A DNA stretch of 64,000 nt from Paracoccus haematequi. Its GTDB lineage: Bacteria; Pseudomonadota; Alphaproteobacteria; Rhodobacterales; Rhodobacteraceae. The position numbers were made by a program, and so were the translations under genes. Position 1 is the stretch's first letter, and each line of letters starts with the position of its first letter. Shown here piece by piece: positions 1 through 7,839 of the stretch. The notes beneath the pieces are model-generated. The model did no database searches. It was given only the letters and a program-made list of their open reading frames with translations, and had not been told where the DNA came from. The stretch spans positions 124,001-188,000 of the forward strand of contig CAMCVS010000006.1 in NCBI GenBank assembly GCA_945881965.1, given 5' to 3'.

Positions 1-762
1 CAACATCTCTATCACGCCGGAAACCCCGCCGATGTTCACAAACATGCGGCGCTGGCATGGATGCTGGATTACCTGACGGCCAAGCCCAAGCCGCTGACCT
101 ATCTGGAAACCCACGCCGGGCGCGGCATCTATGATCTTGACGCGCCGGAGGCGCGCAAGACCGGCGAGGCCGAGGCGGGTGTGGCGCGGCTATTGCCGCG
201 CTTTGCCCCTGACCACCCCTATGCGCGGGCGGTGGCCACAGTGCGGCGCGCCGAAGGCGCGCGCGCCTATCCCGGATCGCCCCGGCTTGCCGGGGCGCTG
301 CTGCGCCCGACCGACCGCATGGAATTGGCCGAACTGCATCCGCAGGAGGCGGCGGCGCTGCGCGCCGCCATGGCAGAAACCCAGGCGCTGGTACATCAGG
401 TGGACGGGTTTTCGATGGCCCACAGCCTGTGCCCGCCGCTGCCCCGGCGGGGCTTGCTGCTGATCGACCCATCCTATGAGATCAAGGAGGATTACGAGAC
501 GATCCCCCAGATCATCGCGGCGCTGCACCGCAAATGGAACGTCGGCATCATCGTGCTGTGGTATCCGATTCTGCTGTCGGGCGCGCATAGCCCGATGCTG
601 GCCGCGCTGCGTGACGCCCGCATGACCGACGCCATCCGCCACGAGGTGCATTTCCCCCCGGTCCGCCCCGGCCATCGCATGGTGGGATCGGGCCTGTTGG
701 TCGTCAACGCGCCCTGGGGGCTGGACGCAGAGTTCGCGCGACTGGCGGCGATCTTTCGCTGA
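1..762 (+). CDS. rlmJ: 23S rRNA (adenine2030-N6)-methyltransferase, 5' truncated
   Basis: RlmJ uses S-adenosylmethionine to methylate N6 of A2030 in 23S rRNA. The reading frame is open from base 1, so the window edge removes only the first few residues. The visible 253 residues begin with the conserved H-AGN-ADV-KH segment, followed at about residue 40 by a LETHAGRG-type SAM-binding motif. D156-P-S-Y159 is the DPPY-class catalytic motif, with Ser replacing the second Pro. The gene converges on leuA. A 15-bp tandem repeat lies just past the stop codon. The family call is firm; the true start is outside the window. Confidence 0.93.
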   Translation, partial: QHLYHAGNPADVHKHAALAWMLDYLTAKPKPLTYLETHAGRGIYDLDAPEARKTGEAEAGVARLLPRFAPDHPYARAVATVRRAEGARAYPGSPRLAGALLRPTDRMELAELHPQEAAALRAAMAETQALVHQVDGFSMAHSLCPPLPRRGLLLIDPSYEIKEDYETIPQIIAALHRKWNVGIIVLWYPILLSGAHSPMLAALRDARMTDAIRHEVHFPPVRPGHRMVGSGLLVVNAPWGLDAEFARLAAIFR

Positions 763-763
763 A

Positions 764-793
764 AGCAGGGGGGCCAGAAGCAGGGGGGCCAGC
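764..793. repeat. 15-bp tandem duplication after the rlmJ stop
   Basis: Two copies of agcaggggggccag with period 15 start at 764 and 779, immediately after the rlmJ stop codon. A slipped-strand duplication is the simplest reading. No coding role is visible. Confidence 0.7.
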
Positions 794-799
794 CCCGTC

Positions 800-822
800 G
801 CCATCGGGCTTGAACCGATGGC
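800..822. terminator. candidate bidirectional terminator between rlmJ and leuA
   Basis: A perfect 8-bp inverted repeat (gccatcgg / ccgatggc) with a 7-nt loop lies between two convergent genes. There is no T-run on either side, so an intrinsic terminator is plausible only from position and stem strength. Confidence 0.4.
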
Positions 823-835
823 GCCACGATGGCGA

Positions 836-868
836 CCCCCCAGGATAGTTATGAACCGAAGAAGCCGG
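836..868 (-). repeat. dispersed intergenic repeat, copy 1
   Basis: The core GATAGTTATGAACC followed by GAAGAAGCCGG matches copies near 9632, 33348 and 38010. It lies in the rlmJ/leuA convergent gap. This copy lacks the usual GC hairpin but keeps the flanking C-run. Confidence 0.7.
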
Positions 869-898
869 AAGCAGGAGTGCCCGGCACGCAGTTCCCCG

Positions 899-2458
899 TC
901 AGTGCAGGTCGCGGTAGCTGACCTCGGGGCGGTCGGAGCCGCTCTTTTCGCGCCGCACGATCAGGCGGTTCAGCGCGTTGACATAGGCCTTGAGGCTGGC
1001 GACCACGGTATCGGTATCCGCCGATTGGCCGGTGGCGATGCGGCCATCTTCTTCGATGCGGACGGACACGGTGGCCTGGGCATCGGTGCCTTCGGTCACG
1101 GCATGCACCTGATAAAGTTGCAGCCGCGCCTTGTGCGGCCACAGCATCTTGACCGCGTTGAAGGCGGCATCGACCGGGCCATCCCCGGTAGCGTCGATGC
1201 TGTGATCCACGCCGTCGATGGTCAGCGTCAGTTCCGCCTCTTGCGGGCCATCGGTGCCGCAGACGACGCGCAGGCGCTTGACCTGCAACGTGTCCTCGTC
1301 TTCGTGGCGTTCCTCGTCCTGCACCAGCGCGATGAGGTCGTCGTCGTAAACTTCCTTCTTGCGGTCGGCGAGCGCCTTGAACCGCACGAACACGTCGTTC
1401 AGCTGGTTATCCGCCAGATCGAATCCCAATTCGCGCATCTTGGACCGGAGTGCGGCGCGGCCCGAATGTTTGCCCATCGCGATGTTGTTGGCGGTCAGGC
1501 CGATATCTTCGGGGCGCATGATTTCGAACGTCTCGACGTTTTTCAGCACGCCGTCCTGATGGATGCCGCTTTCGTGCAGGAAGGCGTTCTTGCCGACGAT
1601 GGCCTTGTTGAACTGCACGGCAAAGCCCGACACGGCGGCGACTTTGCGCGACAGAGTCATGATGCGGGTGGTATCAATGCCGGTCTGGTAGGGCAGGATG
1701 TCCTGACGCACCTTCATCGCCATCACGACTTCTTCCAGCGCGGTATTGCCCGCGCGTTCGCCCAAGCCATTGATGGTGCATTCGATCTGGCGCGCGCCCG
1801 CCTCGACAGCCGCCAGCGAATTGGCCGTCGCCATGCCCAGATCGTTATGGCAATGCGTGGCGAAGATGATCGTGTCAGCCCCCGGCACGCGTTCCAGCAA
1901 CATGGCGATCAGATCGGCAGATTCGCGGGGATAGGTGTATCCCACGGTGTCGGGGATGTTGATCGTGGTTGCCCCCGCCTTGATCGCGATTTCCACCACG
2001 CGGCAGAGGTAATCATGTTCGGTGCGCGTCGCGTCCATCGGCGACCATTGCACATTGTCACACAGGTTGCGGGCATGGGTCACGGTGTCGTGGATACGCG
2101 CGGCCATCTGGTCCATCGTCAGGTTCGGGATGGCGCGGTGCGTGGGCGAGGTGCCGATGAAGGTGTGGATGCGCGGGCGTGCCGCATGTTTCACCGCATC
2201 CCAGCAGCGGTCGATATCGTTGAAATTGGCGCGCGCCAGCCCGCAGATCACCGCGCGCTTGGACCGCCGCGCAATCTCGCTGACGGCGGCGAAATCCCCG
2301 TCAGAGGCGATGGGAAACCCGGCCTCGATGATATCGACGCCCATGTCGTCGAGCAATTCGGCGATTTCCAGTTTTTCGTCATGGGTCATCGTCGCGCCGG
2401 GGGACTGTTCGCCGTCGCGCAAGGTGGTGTCGAAGATGAGGACGTTGTTGGTGGTCAT
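899..2458 (-). CDS. leuA: 2-isopropylmalate synthase
   Basis: LeuA condenses 2-oxoisovalerate and acetyl-CoA to 2-isopropylmalate, the first committed step of leucine synthesis. The 519-residue protein has the catalytic and metal site F-D-T-T-L-R14-D15-G-E-Q near the N-terminus, the metal-binding H202-C-H204-N-D motif, and a C-terminal LeuA dimer/regulatory domain after about residue 390, as in feedback-inhibited enzymes. I chose the ATG at 2458 because the HMGL-like barrel begins seven residues later; the in-frame upstream extension is Pro/Arg-rich and unlike the family. The gene is preceded by a leucine-rich leader ORF and alternative hairpins, which suggest attenuation. Confidence 0.96.
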   Translation of the reverse strand: MTTNNVLIFDTTLRDGEQSPGATMTHDEKLEIAELLDDMGVDIIEAGFPIASDGDFAAVSEIARRSKRAVICGLARANFNDIDRCWDAVKHAARPRIHTFIGTSPTHRAIPNLTMDQMAARIHDTVTHARNLCDNVQWSPMDATRTEHDYLCRVVEIAIKAGATTINIPDTVGYTYPRESADLIAMLLERVPGADTIIFATHCHNDLGMATANSLAAVEAGARQIECTINGLGERAGNTALEEVVMAMKVRQDILPYQTGIDTTRIMTLSRKVAAVSGFAVQFNKAIVGKNAFLHESGIHQDGVLKNVETFEIMRPEDIGLTANNIAMGKHSGRAALRSKMRELGFDLADNQLNDVFVRFKALADRKKEVYDDDLIALVQDEERHEDEDTLQVKRLRVVCGTDGPQEAELTLTIDGVDHSIDATGDGPVDAAFNAVKMLWPHKARLQLYQVHAVTEGTDAQATVSVRIEEDGRIATGQSADTDTVVASLKAYVNALNRLIVRREKSGSDRPEVSYRDLH

Positions 2459-2498
2459 GGTCTTGGCTTTCCTGACTGTCTCTGAAGGGCGGTGTGGG

Positions 2499-2553
2499 GG
2501 TGCGGCGGCCGGTCTCCTCTGAGCGGGCCGCACCGATGCGCAGCGCTCAGAGG
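2499..2553 (-). promoter_or_regulatory. two mutually exclusive hairpins of a candidate leu attenuator
   Basis: In the leuA leader RNA a perfect 10-bp stem (CCTCTGAGCG / CGCTCAGAGG, 2544-2553 with 2516-2525) has its 5' arm overlapping the stop codon of the leader ORF. An 8-bp stem (GGTGCGGC / GCCGCACC, 2527-2534 with 2499-2506) uses the loop of the first stem, while the right arm of the first stem lies in the loop of the second. The two are therefore alternatives or form a pseudoknot. No U-run follows, so control could be at termination by Rho or at translation initiation rather than a classic intrinsic terminator. Confidence 0.5.
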
Positions 2554-2630
2554 CGGATTAGCAGACGCAGGTCCGCCCGCAGCGCAGACGCTGTCAGGGC
2601 AGGGGCAAGGGCGGTCCACTGGTGCGACAT
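2547..2630 (-). CDS. leuL: leucine-rich leader peptide upstream of leuA
   Basis: This 27-codon ORF ends 88 nt before the leuA start. Seven residues are Leu, and the last seven codons read L-R-L-L-I-R-L before the stop, using CTG, CTG, CTA and CTC. CTA should be rare in a genome this GC-rich. A Leu run at the end of a short ORF, with a strong stem starting on its stop codon, is the layout of amino-acid attenuators known ahead of leuA in proteobacteria. No strong ribosome-binding site is visible before the ATG at 2630, which lowers certainty. The function is inferred from codon content and position only. Confidence 0.55.
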   Translation of the reverse strand: MSHQWTALAPALTASALRADLRLLIRL

Positions 2631-2722
2631 ATGCGCAGTTATACGGAGGACGCGCGCGAAGAAAAGCGCGAAAACGCCGGGGTCCGGATGGACAGCGGGC
2701 GCGAGGCGGCTAAGTGCGGGGC

Positions 2723-3388
2723 ATGGAACGGGTTTTGATCATCGGCGCCTCGGGCGGGATCGGGTCGGCGCTGGCAGCGAGCTTGGCGGCGCGCGGCGCG
2801 GCGGTCACGGGGCTGTCGCGGCGGGCGGACGGGTTCGACGTGACGGACGAGGCCGCTGTGGCGCGTGGATTGGGCGCGCTGGAAGGCCCGTTCGATGCCA
2901 TTCTGGTGGCCACCGGCGCGCTGGACATCGCCGGCCATGCCCCGGAAAAGACGCTGAAATCGCTGGAGCCCGCGGCCTTCATGGCGCAAATGGCGCTGAA
3001 CGCGCTGGGGCCTGCGCTGGTCTTGAAACACGGGGCGCGCCTGTTGCCCCGCGACCGCAGCGCGGTGTTCGCGGCGCTGTCGGCGCGGGTCGGCTCGATT
3101 GGCGACAACCGCTTGGGTGGCTGGATCAGCTATCGCGCCGCCAAGGCTGCGCTTAATCAAGTGATCCGCACCAGCGCCATCGAACTGGCGCGCAGCCATC
3201 CGCAGTCGGTGTGCGTGGCGCTGCACCCCGGCACTGTGCAGACGCGGTTTACCGAGAAATACGCGGGCCGCCATGCCACGGTGCCCGCCGCAGATGCCGC
3301 CGCGCATCTGCTGGCGGTCATTGACCGGCTGACACCTGCGGACAGCGGCGGGTTTTTCGACTGGAAAGGCGACACGATCCCGTGGTGA
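2723..3388 (+). CDS. short-chain dehydrogenase/reductase, C-factor-like
   Basis: This is a classical SDR of 221 residues that should use NAD(P)(H); the substrate is unknown. The Rossmann motif G8-A-S-G-G-I-G14 is at the N-terminus, and the active site Y137-x3-K141 sits in S-Y-R-A-A-K. A Ser upstream (about residue 120) is in the expected region. The shape resembles the CsgA/C-factor subgroup. I prefer the ATG at 2723 over the in-frame GTG at 2714 because the beta-strand of the nucleotide fold starts there. The stop codon overlaps the start of the photolyase gene, so the two are probably co-translated. Confidence 0.85.
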   Translation: MERVLIIGASGGIGSALAASLAARGAAVTGLSRRADGFDVTDEAAVARGLGALEGPFDAILVATGALDIAGHAPEKTLKSLEPAAFMAQMALNALGPALVLKHGARLLPRDRSAVFAALSARVGSIGDNRLGGWISYRAAKAALNQVIRTSAIELARSHPQSVCVALHPGTVQTRFTEKYAGRHATVPAADAAAHLLAVIDRLTPADSGGFFDWKGDTIPW

Positions 3389-4908
3389 AGCTGATCCTGA
3401 TCCTGGGCGACCAATTGACGCCCGAGGTGGCCGCGCTCCGCGCCGCTGACCCCGCGACAGACGTCGTGGTCATGGCCGAGGTGATGGCCGAGGGCACGAC
3501 GCCCCGCCATCACCCGCAAAAGATCGCGCTGTTCCTGTCTGCGATGCGCCATTTCGCGGCGGACCTGCGCGCGGCGGGCTGGACGGTGGCCTATTCCACC
3601 CTTGATGATCCCGCCAACAGCCAATCCATCGCGGGCGAGGTGTTGCGCCGCGCCACCGAACACGGTGCCACCCGCGTCATCGCCACCCATCCCGGCGACT
3701 GGCGGCTGCACCAGATGCTGACCGACCTGCCGCTGGATGTCACCATCCTGCCCGATGACTGTTTCATCGCCAGCCATGCCGATTTCGCCGCCTGGGCGGC
3801 GGGGCGCAAACAGCTCAGGATGGAGTGGTTCTATCGCGACATGCGCCGCAAGACCGGCCTGATGATGGAGGGCAGTGAACCTGCAGGCGGCCAGTGGAAC
3901 TATGACCACGACAACCGGGGCCGCGCCGAACCTGATCTGCTGCGCGTGCCCGCGTTGCGCTTTGCCCCCGATGCGGTGACCGAAACCGTGCTTGATCTGG
4001 TCGCGGCGCGGTTCCCCGACCATTTCGGCACCCTGCGCCCGTTCGGCTGGGCGGTGACACGCGCCGATGCGCTCCGCGCGCTGGATCATTTCGTCACGCA
4101 CCATCTGGCCGATTTCGGGGCCACGCAGGACGCGATGCTGGCGGGCGACCCGACGCTGCACCACGCGCTCCTGTCGCCCTACCTCAACCTTGGCCTGCTG
4201 AAACCGCTGGAGGTCTGCCAGCGCGTTGAGGCCGCATGGCAGGCCGGCCGCGTGCCGATCAATTCCGCCGAGGGGTTCATCCGCCAGATCATCGGCTGGC
4301 GCGAATATATCCGGGGCATATGGGGGCTGGAAGGCCCCGCTTACCTGACCCGTAACGCCCTGGACCATACCCGCGCCCTGCCGCCCGCCTTCTGGGGCGG
4401 TGCCACGAAAATGGCCTGCGTCAAGGCGGCGGTCGCGCAAACCCGCGACATGGCCTATGCCCACCATATCCAGCGCCTGATGGTGACGGGCAATTTCGCG
4501 CTCTTGGCCGGCGTGGACCCGGCCCATGTGCATGACTGGTATCTGTCGGTCTATATCGACGCGGTGGAATGGGTCGAAGCCCCCAACGTGCTGGGCATGT
4601 CGCAATTCGCCGACGGGGGCCTCTTGGGGTCGAAACCCTATGTCTCGTCAGGAGCTTACATCGACCGCATGTCGGATTACTGCAAAGGCTGCGCCTACAA
4701 GGTCAAGGACCGCACCGGCCCCAACGCCTGCCCGTTCAACCTTCTGTACTGGCAATTCCTGATCCGCCACCGCGACACCTTCCAGAAAAACCCGCGCATG
4801 GCGCCCATGTATCGCACCTGGGACAAGATGGCCGCCCCCCACCGCGCCACTGTGATCGCCGAGGCGGAAACCCTCTTGGCCAAACTCGACGCCGGTCAGG
4901 TTGTCTGA
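3382..4908 (+). CDS. FeS-type cryptochrome/photolyase (CryB/PhrB family)
   Basis: This flavoprotein of 508 residues belongs to the prokaryotic FeS-containing (6-4) photolyase/cryptochrome group, which repairs UV photoproducts or senses blue light. The N-terminal antenna domain starts with K-L-I-L-I-L-G-D-Q-L. Four cysteines, C346, C434, C437 and C450, have the spacing of the [4Fe-4S] ligands in Agrobacterium PhrB. The FAD domain carries the family W and H residues around residues 300 to 420. The start is GTG, either 3382 or 3385; both overlap the stop of the SDR gene. Whether it is a repair enzyme or a regulator like Rhodobacter CryB cannot be told from sequence alone. Confidence 0.93.
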   Translation: MVKLILILGDQLTPEVAALRAADPATDVVVMAEVMAEGTTPRHHPQKIALFLSAMRHFAADLRAAGWTVAYSTLDDPANSQSIAGEVLRRATEHGATRVIATHPGDWRLHQMLTDLPLDVTILPDDCFIASHADFAAWAAGRKQLRMEWFYRDMRRKTGLMMEGSEPAGGQWNYDHDNRGRAEPDLLRVPALRFAPDAVTETVLDLVAARFPDHFGTLRPFGWAVTRADALRALDHFVTHHLADFGATQDAMLAGDPTLHHALLSPYLNLGLLKPLEVCQRVEAAWQAGRVPINSAEGFIRQIIGWREYIRGIWGLEGPAYLTRNALDHTRALPPAFWGGATKMACVKAAVAQTRDMAYAHHIQRLMVTGNFALLAGVDPAHVHDWYLSVYIDAVEWVEAPNVLGMSQFADGGLLGSKPYVSSGAYIDRMSDYCKGCAYKVKDRTGPNACPFNLLYWQFLIRHRDTFQKNPRMAPMYRTWDKMAAPHRATVIAEAETLLAKLDAGQVV

Positions 4909-4918
4909 CGCGTTCCCT

Positions 4919-4974
4919 TTCATTTTGCCCCAAATACCTCCCGGGGGAGGCGAAGCCGGGGGGCAGCGCCCCCC
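4919..4974 (+). repeat. dispersed intergenic repeat, copy 2, with GC hairpin
   Basis: TTTTGCCCCAAATACCTCCC is followed by a perfect 7-bp hairpin (GGGGGGC / GCCCCCC, 4958-4974, loop AGC). It fills the gap between the convergent photolyase and deacetylase genes and may act as a terminator for one or both. Confidence 0.7.
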
Positions 4975-4981
4975 TGCAACA

Positions 4982-6121
4982 TCACAGCCCATGCGCCGCT
5001 GCCATTTCGCCCACCAGCCCCGCCACGAACGCGTCGAACCGCGCATCCGGCTGGCGCTTGTCCAGCACCGTGGCCATCGGGTCGGGGGCGGTGATCCCAG
5101 ACCCCGACAGCGCCTCCAGCACGGCATGGCCGCAGAACGGCACATAGGCTTCGGAATAGCCGCCCTCATGCACCAGCACCAACCGCCCGCCGCAAAGCCG
5201 GTCCGCCGCCACTATCACCCGCTCGGTCAGCGCGCGGAAGGTGGCGGCGGTGCACAGCATATGCGCCAGCGGATCAAACGCCCCGGCGTCAAAGCCGCAG
5301 GCGACAAGGATCGCGTCGGGCCGGAACCGGTCCAGCGCCGGGATCACGATCCGGTCCATCGCGTCAAGGTATCCGACATGCCCGGTCCCCGCAGGGAGCG
5401 GCACGTTGATGTTGAACCCCGCGCCCGCGCCGCGCCCGCGATCCGCCACAGCGCCGGTATCCACCGGATAGTTGCGGTCCTGGTGCAGCGAGATCGTCAG
5501 CACGTCGGCGCGGTCATGGAAAATCGCCTCGGTGCCGTTGCCGTGATGCACGTCCCAGTCCACCACCGCGAATCGCGCCCCCAGCCCCGCCGCCCGCGCC
5601 GCTTCGATCGCCACCGCGATATTGTTGATCAGGCAGAATCCGTTCGGCCAGTCGGCGGTGCAATGATGCCCCGGCGGGCGCGACAGGGCATAGGCGTTGC
5701 GCAATTCGCCCCGCATCACCGCCAGCAATGCCGCCTTGGCCAGCCCCGCTGACAGTGCCGCCAGATCGAACCCGCCCTTCAGGAACGGCGTGCGCAGGCC
5801 CAGTTCGCCGGCCCCTGCGTCCGACGTCGCCTTGAACGCGGTCAGATACGCCTGCGTATGGACGCGGGCCAGATCGTCCCATGTGGCGGGATCGGCGCTG
5901 GCGAGCGTCATCGCGCGCGCCAGCCCCGTCACCTCGATCAGGTTGCGCAAGCGGCGCTTCGTTTCGGGGTTCTCGGGCAGGCCGCCCGCTGCCAGTGGCT
6001 GCACCAGCCCGCCGAACGGCCCGCCAATCGGCAGTGTCAGCGCGTAATCCCCGCCGCCGTGCCAGAAACTGCGCTCGTCCCAGAAAAACCCGGTATCGCG
6101 GGGGGTAGACGTATGTGGCAT
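4982..6121 (-). CDS. histone deacetylase family protein (acetylpolyamine amidohydrolase-like)
   Basis: This is a zinc-dependent deacetylase of 379 residues with the class II HDAC fold. The P-P-G-H152-H153 charge-relay pair, the zinc ligands D190 and H192 in W-D-V-H-H-G-N-G, and D278 in G-F-D-A-G are all present, so it should be active. Bacterial relatives act on acetylpolyamines or other small acetylated amines; the substrate is not determined here. I chose the ATG at 6121 because a perfect AGGAGG lies 5 nt upstream and the family N-terminus begins there. It follows the inositol-phosphatase-like gene by 19 nt on the same strand. Confidence 0.92.
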   Translation of the reverse strand: MPHTSTPRDTGFFWDERSFWHGGGDYALTLPIGGPFGGLVQPLAAGGLPENPETKRRLRNLIEVTGLARAMTLASADPATWDDLARVHTQAYLTAFKATSDAGAGELGLRTPFLKGGFDLAALSAGLAKAALLAVMRGELRNAYALSRPPGHHCTADWPNGFCLINNIAVAIEAARAAGLGARFAVVDWDVHHGNGTEAIFHDRADVLTISLHQDRNYPVDTGAVADRGRGAGAGFNINVPLPAGTGHVGYLDAMDRIVIPALDRFRPDAILVACGFDAGAFDPLAHMLCTAATFRALTERVIVAADRLCGGRLVLVHEGGYSEAYVPFCGHAVLEALSGSGITAPDPMATVLDKRQPDARFDAFVAGLVGEMAAAHGL

Positions 6122-6140
6122 CGCGGCCTCCTGTTTCGCC

Positions 6141-7046
6141 TCAGTCTGGAACGTCGGGTGCCGCGCGTCCAGTGCGCAGCGCGGGGGTGATCCGCGCACA
6201 CAGCGCCGCCCAGGTTTCCGGGTCGGGCGCGCATAAAAGATGCCCCTCGCGGCGCGCCGCTGTATAGGGCGCGCCGTCCAGAAACCGCACATGCCCGCCC
6301 GCCTCAGTGACAATCAACGCGCCTGCCGCATGGTCCCAAGGATGCAGCATCGCGGACAACGCATAACCCATATGGCCCTGCGCCAGCATCCGGTATTCCT
6401 GCGCCGAACAGCGCAGCGATTGCACCCGGTCTGTCGCGCTCAGCGCGTCATTCAATGCGCGGCGCTGCGGCGCGGGCAGAAACCACGGCGCGGCATAGCC
6501 TGAGGTCCAGGCAAGCGGCGCAGGGGCGCGCACCCGCAGCGCCCGCGCCCCTGCATCCGTTTCCATCCACGCCCCGCCGCCCTGCCATCCCGTCACCCAA
6601 TCATCGGATATCGGGTCAAGGATCAGGCCATAAACCGGCACACCATAGGTCAGCCGCGCGATGATGACGCCAAAGCACGGCAGGCCATGCGCGAAATTCC
6701 ACGTCCCGTCCACCGGGTCGATGACAAAGGCGTCCGGCACCTCGGACATACGGGCGCGCAGGGTGGGGTCGGCGGCCACCGCCTCTTCGCCCACCACCAG
6801 CGCCTGCGGGAACCGCGCCTGCATCGCGGCCGTCAGCGCCGCCTCTGCCGCCAGATCGGCGGCGGTCACCAGATCCTGCGGCCCGGATTTCTGCGCCACC
6901 GCATCGGGGGCCAGCTTGCGAAAGCGGGGCAGGATTTCGGCCCGCGCCACATCGCGGGCCAGTTGCGCGACAAAGGCGCGGTCCCCTGCGGTCATGGGGG
7001 CGATCATGGTCGCGGTTGTGGCGGCGGCGGTATCCGGGAGGGTCAT
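6141..7046 (-). CDS. inositol monophosphatase family protein
   Basis: This is a Mg2+/Li+-sensitive phosphatase-fold protein of about 301 residues. The metal motif D110-P-V-D113-G-T, the G-E-E motif at residues 86 to 88 and the C-terminal W-D-H-A-A-G motif are intact. Members act on inositol phosphates, histidinol phosphate or sugar phosphates, so the substrate is open. In-frame ATGs at residues 1, 14 and 18 all fit, and the first is given. It is transcribed with the downstream deacetylase and is divergent from pxpB across a 97-bp gap. Confidence 0.85.
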   Translation of the reverse strand: MTLPDTAAATTATMIAPMTAGDRAFVAQLARDVARAEILPRFRKLAPDAVAQKSGPQDLVTAADLAAEAALTAAMQARFPQALVVGEEAVAADPTLRARMSEVPDAFVIDPVDGTWNFAHGLPCFGVIIARLTYGVPVYGLILDPISDDWVTGWQGGGAWMETDAGARALRVRAPAPLAWTSGYAAPWFLPAPQRRALNDALSATDRVQSLRCSAQEYRMLAQGHMGYALSAMLHPWDHAAGALIVTEAGGHVRFLDGAPYTAARREGHLLCAPDPETWAALCARITPALRTGRAAPDVPD

Positions 7047-7059
7047 GGGCGTGCGGTTG

Positions 7060-7096
7060 CCTTCGGTCCTGTTTCCTTCGGTCTGGCGAGTTGACA
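7060..7096 (+). promoter_or_regulatory. direct repeat and -35-like box in the pxpB divergent gap
   Basis: CCTTCGGTC occurs twice (7060-7068 and 7075-7083), followed by a perfect TTGACA at 7091-7096. No good -10 is visible at 16 to 18 nt. The direct repeat could bind a regulator of pxpBCA. This is weak evidence. Confidence 0.25.
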
Positions 7097-7143
7097 GGAC
7101 CGGCGTTGCCTCCGCAAGGTCAGATCATGCGAAAGTCTGCGCC

Positions 7144-7839
7144 ATGACCCCGTCCTATCCCCGCATCCTGCCCGCCGGGCTGGGGGGCCTTGTGGTGCAA
7201 TTCGCCCCCGTTTTGTCCGAGCCCGCCAACCGCGCCGCGCTGGCGTTCCGCGCGGCGGTCGAAGGCGCGGGCTGGGCCGGGCTGACCGATTGCGCCACGG
7301 CGCTGGTGTCGGTGTTCGTGGGGTTTGACCCGTTTGCGTCCTCCAACATGCGCGACGCCGTAGCCCGGCTGCTGGCCAGCCGGGACTGGTTGGCGGAACC
7401 GCTTAGAACGGGGCGCGACCATCTGGTTCCCGTCGTGCTGGACGGGCCGGACCTGCCCGAGGCGGCGGCGCTGGCGGGCCTGACTGTGCCAGAGGCGCGC
7501 GCCAGCCTGCTGGCAGAACCGCTGCGCGTGCTGACCATCGGCTTCGCCCCCGGCCAACCCTATGCCGGTGAATTGCCCGACGCCTGGGCGATCCCGCGCC
7601 GCCCCACGCTGACCCCGCAAGTGCCCGAAGGTGCGCTGGTGGTGGCGATCCGGCAGGCGATCATTTTTGCCGCGCCCGCGCCCACGGGGTGGTGGTGGGT
7701 CGGCACCACGGCGTTCCGCCCGTTTCGCCCCGATCTGGCCGATCCGTTCGTATTGCGCGCAGGCGATACGATCACGCTGCAATCGGTCAGCCGCGACCAG
7801 ATCGCGGCACAACGTGCAGCCGAGGGCCTGCCATGTTGA
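7144..7839 (+). CDS. pxpB: 5-oxoprolinase subunit B
   Basis: PxpB (KipI-like) is one of three subunits of the bacterial ATP-dependent 5-oxoprolinase, which opens 5-oxoproline to glutamate. The 231-residue protein has the family centre G-F-D-P-F and the C-terminal cyclophilin-like half that ends around the F-R-P-F-R-P segment. The start at 7144 puts the N-terminal P-R-I-L-P-A-G strand first; a longer in-frame extension runs back into the neighbouring gene and is spurious. It overlaps pxpC by 7 nt and lies in the standard order pxpB-pxpC-pxpA. Confidence 0.93.
   Translation: MTPSYPRILPAGLGGLVVQFAPVLSEPANRAALAFRAAVEGAGWAGLTDCATALVSVFVGFDPFASSNMRDAVARLLASRDWLAEPLRTGRDHLVPVVLDGPDLPEAAALAGLTVPEARASLLAEPLRVLTIGFAPGQPYAGELPDAWAIPRRPTLTPQVPEGALVVAIRQAIIFAAPAPTGWWWVGTTAFRPFRPDLADPFVLRAGDTITLQSVSRDQIAAQRAAEGLPC

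Noticed and set aside
818-2485. Long open frame antisense to leuA (over 500 codons)
   Set aside because: It lies fully opposite a complete leuA, is His/Arg/Gly-rich and has no family features. High-GC codon bias produces such antisense frames.
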